A stretch of 64,000 nt of DNA, taken from positions 1,238,001-1,302,000 of the forward strand of contig CANXME010002579.1 of the NCBI GenBank assembly GCA_948144175.1, written 5' to 3'. Positions 22,857 to 35,400 of the stretch are shown here, piece by piece (within the stretch, counting starts at the first letter, position 1; each line of letters opens with the position of its first letter). The stretch is from Closterium sp. NIES-65. Lineage: Eukaryota; Streptophyta; Zygnematophyceae; Desmidiales; Closteriaceae. Both the position numbers and the translations under genes were made by a program. The notes below the pieces were generated by a model, which had not been told where the DNA came from, made no database searches, and saw only the letters and a program-made list of their open reading frames with translations.

Positions 22857-23444
22857 CTTGTGACTAAATTGGACAACTTGCTGTCTCTGCTATTGCTCAT
22901 ATCTCACATTATCATCATTATCCGGCAAAATGTTATGCAGAACAAACTGTCTGTGTTACAGTTCGCTAAAGTGTCCACTTGTCTTTTCATAAATTTGAAA
23001 TTTGAACACGATTCCGCGACAGGAAGGCCCAGCCATCCCACGATTCCGATGTTTGCTTCTGATTGGTGACACGGAAGCGTCAGCCCGACGTACCCAAAGC
23101 TCCCTCATCCCCAGGTTCCAAGTTTTCAAGGCTAGCTAATCTGACGGCGGACATGGAAAGGTCAGTGATCCAACGGATGGAGCTAATGAACCACCATTTA
23201 CCAAACCAAGGCTGCTTCTCCTCGATTGTTCCCTCATTTTCTTTCTCCCGCCATTCCGAAACTTGCAATTCGTGGAAGGAGAGGAGTCTCTGCAAGCATT
23301 TCCAACAACTGAGCCATACCATATTGCTGCCTTCTCTTGTCCCTCGTTCACAATCGCTTAGCTTTCTGATCTACCATTGCCGATCTTATCGCTGCGTGAT
23401 TACGCGCACGTCCGTTGTTTGGTGGTGGAAGGAGAAGTGGAGCA
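22857..23444 (+). promoter_or_regulatory. 5' region of the MET1 gene
   Basis: These 588 bp between the Copia target duplication and the MET1 start codon hold no recognisable gene. Before the Copia insertion this was continuous with the receptor's 3' side, so the receptor terminator and MET1 promoter were close together. I see no unambiguous TATA box. Confidence 0.4.
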
Positions 23445-26400
23445 ATGGACGTGGAGGAGGTGATAGAAGTCGAGGAAGTTGTGACCAAAGTGAAGGGCAA
23501 GCAGTCGAAGGCGACGAATGGTCGCCAAGTAACTGGAACGAACGGAACTCGGACGCGACAGGGAAAGGCGATGAATCGATGCAGTGTGACTAAATCGAAG
23601 GGAGAAAGCAAGAATGTGAAGGAAGAGATTGTGACTGAACCGAAGGGCCGCGGCAGCAGGCGCGCCAAGGCTGAGGATGATGCCGTCGAAGAGAAGGGCG
23701 CCGTGAAACGCGCGAAGGAAAATGTTGTGGTGGGAGAAAAGGGTGGCGGCAAACGCTCAAAAGAGAGCACCGCGGTCGAGGAAAACGGCGTCGTGAAAAA
23801 CGTAACGGAAAACGGCGTTGTAGGAGAAAAGGGCGGGGGAAAACGTTCGAAGGAGTTCACCGCGGTGGAAGAGAAAACAAGGACAAAGCGCGCCAAGGTG
23901 AACAACGGCCGCAGCGTCAGTCGTGTGGAGGCTCCACGTCAGCCCAAGGCAGAGAAAGGGGGGAAGGGAAAGCCTCCACGTCAGCCCAAGGAAGAGAAGG
24001 GGGCGAACGGAAGGGCTTCAGGTCAGCTCAAGGGAGCGGAAAAAGAAGCGAAGAAGGCGCCTGGGAAGGCGAGGAAGCGCGGCAAGGCTCCAGCGATCGA
24101 CGACGACATGATCCAAGTGAAGCAGGCTCCGCTCGCCGACTCAGGTGGGATGCAGGCTCTGCTCGTGAATTCAAGTGCGACGTAGACTTCGCTGATCAAT
24201 AGACGTACGCGTTGCAGGCTCTGACTCCCGCATTTCCTCTCATATTAGCTTATTAAGTCATCACTTGTATCACCACTCTATCCTCCCTCCTTCCGCGAAC
24301 TGCCTCTGCCCTCCATCCGATCTGTGCAGAGGAAGCTGCAATCGTGCTCACGCACCCGTCGGATCCAGCAGCCGCAGCCGCGGCGGCGGCGGAGAAGAAG
24401 ACGCCGGTGCGGCAGCTGCTGGACTTCGTGTTTCACGACGCGGACGGCGCGCTCATGCCGCTCGACAGCTTCGACGCTCTGGCGGCGCGCGGGGAAGGAC
24501 TCTTTGCGACAGCCGTCATTCTTCCCGAGACCGCCGCGCTGCGCCATATGGAGGTGAGGCGATCGTCCGCCGCCCTGCGCCGTATCGAGGGAACATGAGC
24601 GCCCGCACCCTGCGCTGTCGAGGTGGTCAGTCTTGCGGCGTACCTTTTGTTTTTGTTTTCTCCCCGTGGCCCTCACTCTGTGCCATATAGATGAAGATAA
24701 GTGTAAGCCACCCTGCTCTGTACCTTCAAGTGTCGCGTTTGAGACACATGTTGACCTGGTGTTGCTGTTCGTTGCCCCGTGCTCTGTTACTCGGTAACCA
24801 GGGTTACAGGTGCGAGGCGTTCGGGCCCATCGACGGGTGGTACATCGACGGTTACGAGAAGGCGAACACAGCGGCGCGCATCATGATCACCACGGACGCT
24901 GCCACGTACGTCTGCTGCCGCCCCGCCGCCAAGCAGAAGAAAGACTTCACCCCGCTTCAGGTAAACGCTTCACTCAGCTCCAGATACTGTGCGACTTTTG
25001 AGGCGCCTCAAAAGTCGTCAGGCAGAAGAAAGAATTAACCCCGCTTCAGGTAAACGCTTCACTGAGCTCCAGGTATTGTGCGTGGATGGGGAACGTGAGT
25101 GTGGTGTGGGGGCCAGCTTAGAGACGCCGTAAAAAACTTCTCAAAACATGTTATTTCTTCACGATCCAGGAGACGCTCACACGTTCCTCTACTTCAGACG
25201 CTCCTCCCATTCCTGGACGTTCCTCGTTCCTTTCACCTTCCCCGCCCCTCTTCTCTGAACACGACAAGGCCATTCTGTGCCTGGAGGTATTCAGGGCCTT
25301 TCCAAGCCGGGCGGGGGCGAGCCCACCCTCTCCCTGCCAAAGGTGGTGGCGCGTGCTTCAAGCTCTTACCCCGTTCCTCCCCATTCCCGTTTCCCTCCCC
25401 CTTCCAAACAGGACAAGGCCAATCTGTGCGTGGAGGTTTTCAGAGCCCTTTCCAAGCCGGACGGGGGCGACCCTACCATTTCCCTCCCAGAGGTGGTGGC
25501 GCGCGTGTCGAGGGCGCTGGGGCGGCCGTGCAGGGACGACCTGGTGGCTGCACATGCGTTTGTGGCGCAGCAGCTATGCGGACTGGACGAGGACGCGGAT
25601 GAAGACGACCAGCTCTTCTCAGGGCTGCCTGCGCTAGAGTGAGTCCGTCTGCCTGCGTGTGTGCCCCGCTTCATGAGGTTGTTACTTGATTTTGGGCGGG
25701 TCAAGACAATACAGCTACTGGAGGTGCATGCGTGTGTGGCGCAGCAGCTGTGCGGGCTGGACGAGGACGCGGATGAGGACGACCGGCTGTTCTCTGGGCT
25801 GCCTGCGCTAGAGTGAGTTTGTGTGCCCTGCATGTGTCTGCATGTGGGGACGTTGATTTGCTGGGTCAACTTAGTGGGCAGCAACTGGTGGGCGTTGCAC
25901 GCGTTTGTGGTGCAGCAGCTGTGCGGGCTGGACGAAGACGCGGATGAAGACGACTAGCTCTTCTCAGGGCTGCTTGCGCTCGAGTGAGTCTGTGTGTGCG
26001 TGAGTGATCGAGCGTTTGTGTGCCACTTCCTGTGGTAAAATGCTCAATTGACTTCCCAGCAGCTGTGCGGTCTGGACGAGGATGCGGATGGGGACGGCCA
26101 GCTGTTCTGATCGCTGCCTGCACTCGAGTGCGTTTGTCCTTGGGTGTCTCTGTGTGCAACTGTGAGTCGCTTCACTTGTTGATTTGATTCATTGGGTCAA
26201 ATTAAGGCAGCAGTTGGTGGAGGCCCATGCGCTTGTGGCGCAGAAGTTGTGTGAGCTGAAATAGAAGGGAGTGAGACAGACAGCCCTCCGGAGCATAGTG
26301 GCAGCAAGGCAGCTCACAGCTTTCCCTGAATCTTCTATTCCCACTTTGCCTTCCATGACCTCGAAAAGGTCTCTGAAGGAAGAGAAAGTCAAACAAGCAG

Positions 26401-29400
26401 CTGTCCGGAGCATAGGGGCAGGCAGGTAGCTCATCTTCTTCCCCTCGCCTTCTTGTCTCCCATTTCCTCCCCTTCTCCGATCCCCCTAAAGGTCTCTGAA
26501 AGAGGAGGGAGCCAAGCACGCAGCTGTCCGGAGCATTGTGGAAGCCAGGCAAGCCAGCGCCAAAGAACACACGGGCAAGAATCCAGCTGCTACAAACGGA
26601 GCCCTCGTTATAAGAGACACCGCTGGCGGCAGCGGCAGCAGCAGCAGGGCCGGCGAGGGAGCAAGCGTGGGAATTGATGACGAGGAGTTGGCTAGGCTGG
26701 TGGCCGAAGAGGAGGAGAAGGAAGCAGAGGCGAAGAGGGGAGGTGGACGGAGGAAGGGGGCTGGGGGCGGTGGCAGGCAGGAGAGGTATTTGAAGATCAA
26801 TGAGAAAGAGCTGGCTGATGACTACCCGCCCCCGAGATACTACAAGGTAGGCTGGAGGACAAGACATAAGGACGAAGGAGCAAAGACAAGGAAATGGGAT
26901 TGACTGCAGGCTGGAGTCTGGAGAGGCACTTGCAAATCAACGAGAAAGAACGACCTGCCTCGCCGCCCGGACAACCAGGCGCTGCATGACGATCAGCTGT
27001 GCTCCGTGCCGCTCGAGCTGCTGCCCATGCTGGACCGTGTATTGCCCATCCATCCCACTGCTGACCCCTGGGTCTCTCTCTTCCCCTTCTTCCCCCATCC
27101 ACTCCCTCCCTTGCCCCTTTTCCCTCCTGGTTCTTTCACCCCACCCACCCACCCCCACACAGAGCGTGGACGAGGAAACAGACGAGTTCCTGTTCGACGA
27201 CCCACTCCTCACCGCTGTGCCCTCCTCTTCTCCCGCCCCATCCCCCTTCCCCCACTCCCGCCCTTCCCCATCTCCGCTGCCCTCATGGCAACTGCTTTTC
27301 CAGAGCGTGGACGAGGAAACGGACGAGTTCCTCCTGTTCGACGACGCCACCGCTCCGCTCTACCCCGACGACCTGCCGCGGCGCCGCCTGGACGACTGGG
27401 CGCTCTACGACGACCAGCTGCGCTTCGTGCCTCTTGAGCTGCTGCCCATGCTGCCGGGGGTAGCCGCGGACTCCCTCGTGTTCGGCTCGGGTGTTATGAT
27501 GGAGGACGATGGGAGCGGCTTCAGCCTCGACGATCCCACTGTTGAATCCGCTGGCACTACTCGGGGTGACGGTGCTGGTGGTTCTTCAGGTGGCACTTCA
27601 GGTGGTTCTTCAGGTGCTTCAGGGAGTGGTTCCGGGTCAGGATCTGATCCCGCAGCAGCGGATGGTGGTGATGGTGGCGCCGGTGGTATCCGGGTGTATC
27701 TGAGCGCGATCAAGGAGTGGATGATCGAATTTGGGGCCGGCATGCTTTTTGTGACCATTCGAACCGATGGGGCATGGTACAGGCTCGGCCGCCCTTGTTC
27801 CGCCTATGTCCCCTGGTACCGCCCGGTTCTGCGCACAGCCCGGCTGGCAATCCGAGTCATCGAGATGCTGAGTGGCGAGTCCCGGGCGGCGCGCTTGTCT
27901 TTTCTGGACGTGGTGACGAAGCTGGCGCAGGAGCGGGTGGCGGAGAAGCAGCAGAAGAGCGGCAAGGTGCCGGCACGTGGGGACTTAGCTAAGTGTTTTG
28001 CTGAATTGGAGCGGTTTTTAGTGGTGCATGGGAACATCATCCTGCAGCAGTTTAGAGAGTACCCAGTGGAGACAATCCGCCGGAGCCCCTTTATAAGCAC
28101 GCTGCGAGAAAAGATGGAGATGCGATCGCATACCGAGCTAAAAGTTAGTATGAAAAAGGCGGCGATGATTGTCGCAAGCAGAGGTAGCAATGGACGTGGT
28201 GGGGGTGACGGTGGGAGTGCGAGGAATGCGAATCCTGCTGCGGCTTTAAGGCCTGATGCTAGTAAGAGGAAGCCTATGCGTGCTACCACGACTCAGCTGG
28301 TCCACAGGATCTGGAAGGAGTATTATGAACGGTTCGGATTGAAGCGGGATGAGGTGGGGGCGGGTAAAGGGGGGGGTGAGGGAGAGGAGAATGGGAAGGT
28401 GGAGGGTGAGGAGGTGGAGGACGAAGAGGAAGGAGGGGAGTTGAAGGATGGGGATAGTGAGGATGAGGAGGAGGAGGTTGAGGAGGTAGCGGGTGCAAGG
28501 CAAACCAAGGGGAGAAAAACGAAGGGGATTATAGCGAAGAGCGCAGAACTAGATAAGGAGGCTGGTGTGACCGATAAGGGAAAAGCAGCTGTTGCTGGTG
28601 GTGAGGCTAAGAAGGGGAAGGAAGCTGTTGCTGGTGGGTGCAAGGCGAGAGCAGTAAAGGACTCCACTCAGGGCGTGACATGGATGGGTGCAAGCACAGG
28701 CCGCACTGAGGAAGACCATCCTGCCTACGCAGCAGCCTCAGTGTGGGGGTTAGAAGTCAAGGCAGGGATTGTGGTGCTTGCTGCTGTGGCAGAGGGCGAG
28801 GATGACGGGGACGAGGGGCGGTGGAGAGAGGAGGAGGAGAGGCTAGTGTTGGTGGAGTATATGTGGGATGAGGGGGGTGTGGGGGGTGGCGCGGGGAGGA
28901 GGAGGAGGGGCGAGGGGATGAAGGCGCATGGGCGGGTGATGGTGAGGGGGAGTGAAACGGTGCTGGGGAATGCGGCGGACGAGTGGGAGCTGTTCGTGTC
29001 GGAGCACTGCGTTGACTTCCCCCTCACTGCCATCCGGTAAGTTGCCTAGAAGTGGGTCAAGTTGCGAGCAAATGCGATAAGCTGCAGGTATTGAGTATCG
29101 AGTATCAAAGGTGGTGGACGAGTGGGAGCTGTCTGTGTCGGAGCACTGCGTTGACTTCCACCTCACTGCCATTCGTTAAGCTGCCAGCAGATGTGGTAAG
29201 CTGCCAGCAGATGCGGTAAGCTGCCAGCAGATGCGGTAAGCTGCCAGCAGATGCGGTAAGCTGCCAGCAGATGCGGTAAGCTGCAGGTATTGAGTGAGCA
29301 TCAAGTATAGAATGCGGCGGATAGGTGGGAGCTGTTTGTTTCGGAGCACTGCGTTGACTTCCCCCTCAATGCCATCCTGTAAACCTTGAGGCGCCATGAA

Positions 29401-32400
29401 GTTGAGGTATCTGTGTGTTGTTCTTCACTCCCTCAAAGTCAGAAGTGGATTTCGACTCAACTCAAAACCTGACCCATTTACACGCTCTTTCTGTGCAATT
29501 CTGTTACTTTCCCAGTGAGCTAGCGCCAGTGACGCATCGCAAGCAGCCATGGGGCGTGGAGCACAGGCTGAGGAACATGGAGGAGCATGAGAGGGAGAGG
29601 GAGCGAATGGAGAAAATTTTCAAGGAGACAGGGCAGCGCTCCTTCTTCTACCGTCTCCTCTACAACCCCTCCCGTGGCGGCTTTTTCGACCTGCCCAAGA
29701 GCCTGGGCAGCGGAACGGGCAGGTGTTGCTCGTGTGACGAGGACACAGAGAGGGATAGGATGATGGAAGTGCGGAGGCTGGGGGATGGGGAGGAGGGATT
29801 TGCTTACTTAGGGAAGGAGTTTCGGGTTCAGGACTTTGTGTTCTTGCATCCAGCAGCAGTGGGGGAGGAGAGCGAGGGGAAGAAGTTCAAGATAGCGAAA
29901 GGAGGGCGGAACATTGGGCTGCGGGCGTGGCCTATCGGGCAGATTGAAAAGTTTGTAGCTCCGACCGGTGGGGCAAAGGAGGTGCCTGAAAAGATGGTGG
30001 TGAGGAGGTTCTTCCGCCCTGAAGATGTGCCGAATGAGGGTGATGAGATCGCATATACGGCACACATCCGAGAGGTGAGCGCTTTTTCCCCTTTTAAATA
30101 TTTTACATCCGGAGAAGCTAAGGGTCGGTGATCTTGACTTGTGTTGAGGTGCCTGCATGTCAAATGAGGGTGCTTGAGGTGCACAGCACATATACGAGAG
30201 GTGAGAGAGCTACTCATCTTTCTATTTACAGATGGGTGGTGAGATGCCAGTGCTTCTGACTTTTGTCCACTTCTGAGACTCCTTAGAAGTAAAATATTTC
30301 TAATGCGGGTGAGGAGATGGTGTAAAGGGCACATATTGGAGAGGTGAGAGTGACAAGATGGTGTGTCGGGCATGAAGGTGTTTTCCACTTCCATTCTTTT
30401 TCTCTTTTTTTTTCTTCTTCCTTTCTTTATTTCTTTCTTTGCTTATGATGAACGCCCTAGTGCACACGCCATGTACAAGAATCTATGTACTTGTACCACT
30501 TCGCCCCACAACAGGTGTACTACAGTGAAACCCTAATCACTGTAGACGTGACAGACGTGATCGGCAAGTGCCGCGTGCAGCGGGGCAAGCCCACCGCAGC
30601 AACTGCTGCAACAGGGACAGAGGCGGATCACTCGGGCTTTAACATCGGGGGGTGCCTGGAGGAGGAGCTGATGGGCGGCGACTTTGTCTTCTTCTGCGAC
30701 CGCCTTCTCAAAGATGGCTCCGTCCGAATGGTATAGCGCTCCCTCGGCTCTGTTCTCGGTTAAACTTGAATAATGCTCTCATTTCACAAGCCAGCAGTGC
30801 TCCTTCTCTGTTATCACCTGGAGTTCTATCATTCGCACGAATAAACAGGTTTATGTATAGATGTGCTTCCTCCCCTGCTATCAGCTAATTTTACGGATCC
30901 CCAAAAACTGAAAGCCCTCTGTCCTCTGCTATAGCATTGTTCTTCCGTCTAAATGTGCCCCTATAGCTTTGTCTCTGCCTGTTCTGGAAGGCAACACGTG
31001 CCATCAGAAGTATGAGATCGTCTCTTTCTGCCTATACTAAATTTACTTTTGAGAATTCTCAAAAGTAAAATACACATATCTAGAAGGTAACACGTGCCAT
31101 CAGAAGTATAAGATCGTCTCTTTCTGCGTGTACTTGGTGGGCATGTCTCTCTCTGCCTGACTCTTCTGCCTCCCTTGCTTCCTTTCCCACTTCCGTTTTT
31201 ATCCTGCAGTTGCCCCCTGGGATTCGCTTCGGCCCTTCTTCAGCAGCAGCAGCAGCGTCACCAATCAAGGACAAGGGCAAGGGCAAGGGCAAGAGCGTTG
31301 CTGCCGATGACGACGCCGACGCGGAAGCTGCAGCAATAGAGGCAGCAGCAGTGGCTAGAGCCCGGGCGAAGGGCAAGGGGAAAGCAGCTGCAGAGGAGCC
31401 AGACGAACCCACCAGCAAGGCTGCAGCTGGGGCGAATAAACAGGAGAAAAAGCAGGAGAAGCAGGAGGAGAAGGAGAATAAGGGGAAGCAGGAGGAGGGG
31501 CAGCAAGGGGTGGGAAACAGCAGCAAGGGCGGCACTGGTGTGCTGCGGACGTTGGATATATTTGCGGGGTGTGGCGGGCTGTCAGAGGGGCTGCAGCGGT
31601 CGAGGGCGTGTGAGACGCGGTGGGCCATCGAGTATGAGCACCCAGCGGCTGAGGCGTTTCAGAAGAACCACCCCGACGCCGCTGTCATCTGCGCCAACTG
31701 CAACGTGGTGCTGAGGTGAGCGTGAGCGGTGCTTTGGTAAGTTAGGTGAGCATGGGGAACAGAAGACCCACCCCGAGGCTGCTGTCATCTGTGCCAACTG
31801 CAATGTGGTGCTGAGGTGAGTGAGTGTAGTGTCACTTGGCCGGTTCAGTGCTGATGGTGGACGGGTGGGCTGCTGAGGCGTTTCAGAAGAACCACCCCGA
31901 GGCTGCTGTCATCTGCGCCAACTGCAACGTCGTGCTCAGGTGAGCGGTGCTTGAGTAAGTGGGTGGGGTTGTGTGGTAGTTTGTGGTGGTAAAATGTTCT
32001 GTGGTGTGGTGCTTAGGTAAGCAGGTGGGGTTATGAGGTAGTTAATGGTGGTAAGATGTTATGTGGTGCGGTGCTTAGGTAAGCGAGCAGGGTTACATGA
32101 TGTCTAAGTGAAGGGGGATACGGAGATGCCATAGGGGGACAGTAGCAGCAACACCTTGCCCCCGTTTCCACTCCTTTCTCGTTCCCCTCCTTACCATTTC
32201 CCCTATCTTGCTCGTTATTTGTCTCGCCTACTTCCTTTGTCCCAGACAGAGGCAATCCCTCGCTCCCATTAACCCCTTCCGGGATTTCCCCCTAATATAT
32301 ATATACATATATGTATATATGTATGTGTATATATATATATATCCCCCTTTTCCCCCTCTCCCATGTCCTCGCCTCCCCAGGTCTATGATGGAGCAAGCAG

Positions 32401-35400
32401 GGCAGCTGGGCGACTGTGTGTCAACGCCAGAGGCGGATGAAGCAGCAGCAAAGATGGCCGAGGGGGAAAAGGGCAAGCTGCCTCTGCCTGGCCAAGTGGA
32501 CTTCGTCAATGGGGGCCCGCCCTGCCAGGTGAGTGGGGCTCGCAGAGGCACTTTTTCAGGTGCGGACTGTGCGGTGAGCGGTAGCAGAGAAGATTGTCTA
32601 GGCAGAGAGGGGCAAGCTGCCCCTGCCCGGCCAAGTGGACTTCGTCAATGGGGGCCCGCCCTGCCAGGTAAGCAGGCCTCAGGTGGCGCCTACCCCACCT
32701 GCACTAGTGGTGAGAGTGGGACAGACGGCCGAGGCAGAGAGTGGCGAGCTGCTGCTGCCGGGCCAAGTGGAGTTTGTGAATGGGGGGCCGCCCTGCCAGG
32801 TACACACTTATCCAGGAAAGCACCCTGCCAGGTTGCAGGGGGGGTCGCAGCTCTTGTTCAGGTGCGGTGTGAGTGGTACGAGGATGGCCGAGGACGAAAG
32901 GGGGAAGCGGCCGCTTCCTGGTTCAGTGGTATTCGTGAATGGAGGTGGGCAGCTGCCGCCCTGCCAGGTACACACTTGTACCTGGCTTCCCGGCTGAGTG
33001 GTGAACTTGGTGAGTGGGGTGGGTGACCCCCCTACCACCAAGTACGGGGTTCATTTTTAGAGTCGACTTAGGATCGGACTCGTCTCCATCCCTGCCAAGT
33101 ACATTGGTTGCACGTGTAGTGATCGATGACCCTCGCCTTTCATCACTTCTCACCCCTTCTGCTCTCCTGCTATACCCTTTGCCTTATTTGATCCCCTCTA
33201 CCCTTTCTGCCTGTCCCACGCAGGGATCCTCCGGAAAGAACCCATGGAGCAAGGTGCAGTGCTGTTTTTTAGTCGACTCAAAAATCGACTTACTACACAT
33301 GAACCCATGGAGGAGCAAGGTGCAGTGCGAGATGATCCCATTTCCCCTCATTGCCTTCTCTCTTCCTTCTCTTCCCCTCTATAACTCCCCTCTCAGGGTT
33401 TCTCCGGAATGAACCGCTTCAACCAGAACCCATGGAGCAAGGTGCAGTGCGAGATGATTCTCGCCTTCCTCTCCTTTGCCGATTTCCTCCGCCCCAACTA
33501 CTTCCTCCTCGAGAACGTGCGCAACTTTGTCTCCTTCAATGGCGCCCGCACCTTCCGCCTGGCCCTTCGGACGCTGCTCGCCATGGGCTACCAGGTAGGC
33601 GCAAGCACTACTAGTGTTCCCTACTCATCCGCACACACTGCCTTCCCTTTGCGGATTTCCTCCGCCCCAACTACTTCCTCCTTGAGAACGTGCGCAACTT
33701 TGTGTCCTTAATCGGGGCGCGTTCTTTCCGCCTCGCTCTGAGCCTCTGAGGACTCTCCGTGCTATGGGCTACCAGGTAGGCAGGCATCATACTTGTGTCG
33801 CCATAGGCTAATCGAACACCAGAACCACACCAACCATCACCCACTATTGAAAATTCACAAACTGAGTCACTAATGGGAAATGTCGAAAGCATACACATGG
33901 GTCGCCATTGTCTAATTGAACACCAGACCACACCATCAACTATCAGCCGTCACACCATCACACCATCAAACCATCACACCTCCCTCTCGCCCTACCATGT
34001 CCGTCTGCATCCTTCAATCGGGCAGCTTTTCACCGCCTCTCCGTTCCTGCTCCTTCTCCCCTTCCCCCCACCCCCTCCAGGTCCGCTTCAGTGTCTTACA
34101 AGCGGGCAACTTAGGCATGTTTCCGTCGCGCACGAGAGCCTTCATCTGGGCAGCAGCGCCTTGCCACCGGCTCCCCGAGTGTTATTGAGAGTTTCAGATT
34201 CCCCCAACCCCTTTTCCCCTCTTTCCTCACCCTCCAGGTCCGCTTCGGTGTGCTGCAAGCGGGGAACTTCGGAATATCTCAGTCCCGCACGCGGGCCTTC
34301 ATCTGGGCTGCAGCACCGGGCCACGTGCTCCCTGAGTGGCCGCAGCCTCTGCACGTCTTTGCCTCCTCCCAGCTCTCCGTCCCCCTCACCACCTCCGCTG
34401 CTGGCGGCGCCTCTGCTGCTAGTGGTGCTGCTGGTGGCGCGGCTAGTATTGGTCACTTCAGCACGGCTAGCTCGCTGGCCAATGAGGCGTGTCCACGTGG
34501 CCCTGCAGTGGGGGCACCGCTGCGGTCGATCACGGTGCGGGATGCGATGGGGGACCTGCCAAGCATTGAGAACGGGGCAGAAGAGGAGGAGATGGAGGTG
34601 AGTCACAGGGTGGGAGTGGTGAGTGGTGAATGCGGGTTGGGGGTTGTGCGCTGCTGGCAACATGCAGAGCGGAATGCGGTCTGGAGCCTGGGATTCGGCA
34701 GGGGATGGGATGCAGGATGCAATGGGGCGGATTGAAAATGGGGCAGAGGAGGAGGAGGAGATGGAGGTGAGCTGCGGGGTGCTGGTGGTCTGTAGGTTTT
34801 AGAGAAACCTCTAAGCTACTACACTTAGTTCTCTCACAACGCAAGCCATCCTGATAACTTGCATGGGCAGGATCACAACCTCATGGCTGACAGCACACCC
34901 TCCTCCCCCCCCCCCCTACCCCCCACTTCCTTGTGTTGAGTCGACTCAAAACACGACTCAATACACGCGAATTGCATGTGCAGCATAGGATCACAACCTC
35001 ATGGCTGGCTGACAGCACATTCTCCTCGCCCCCCGCTTCTGAGACGTCTCAAAATGCAGGATAGGATTACATCACAATCTCATGGCTGACACCACATTCT
35101 CCTTACCCCTCGTACTCCCCTCCCCCTTAACCCCCACTTCCTTAGCATACTCGTTTCTGGTTTCAAGAAGCCTCAAAACCCAAGCGCTTCCCAACACTCT
35201 CCCTCCCTTCCCCCTTCCCCATTCACTTCCACAGTACTCCTCCAACCCCTCCTCGTGGTTCCAACGGTGCATCCGATCACAGCAAGCCAGGCTCCTGGAC
35301 CACACGTGCAACTGCATCAACCAACTCAACCGCAAACGCTTCTAACGCTTTCTCTTCCCCTCCCCTCCCCTCCCCTCCCCTCCCCTCTCTTCCCCTCCCC

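Noticed and set aside
24992-31069. Palindromes as transcription terminator hairpins
   Set aside because: They sit inside introns of a gene that clearly continues past them, and at duplication joins.
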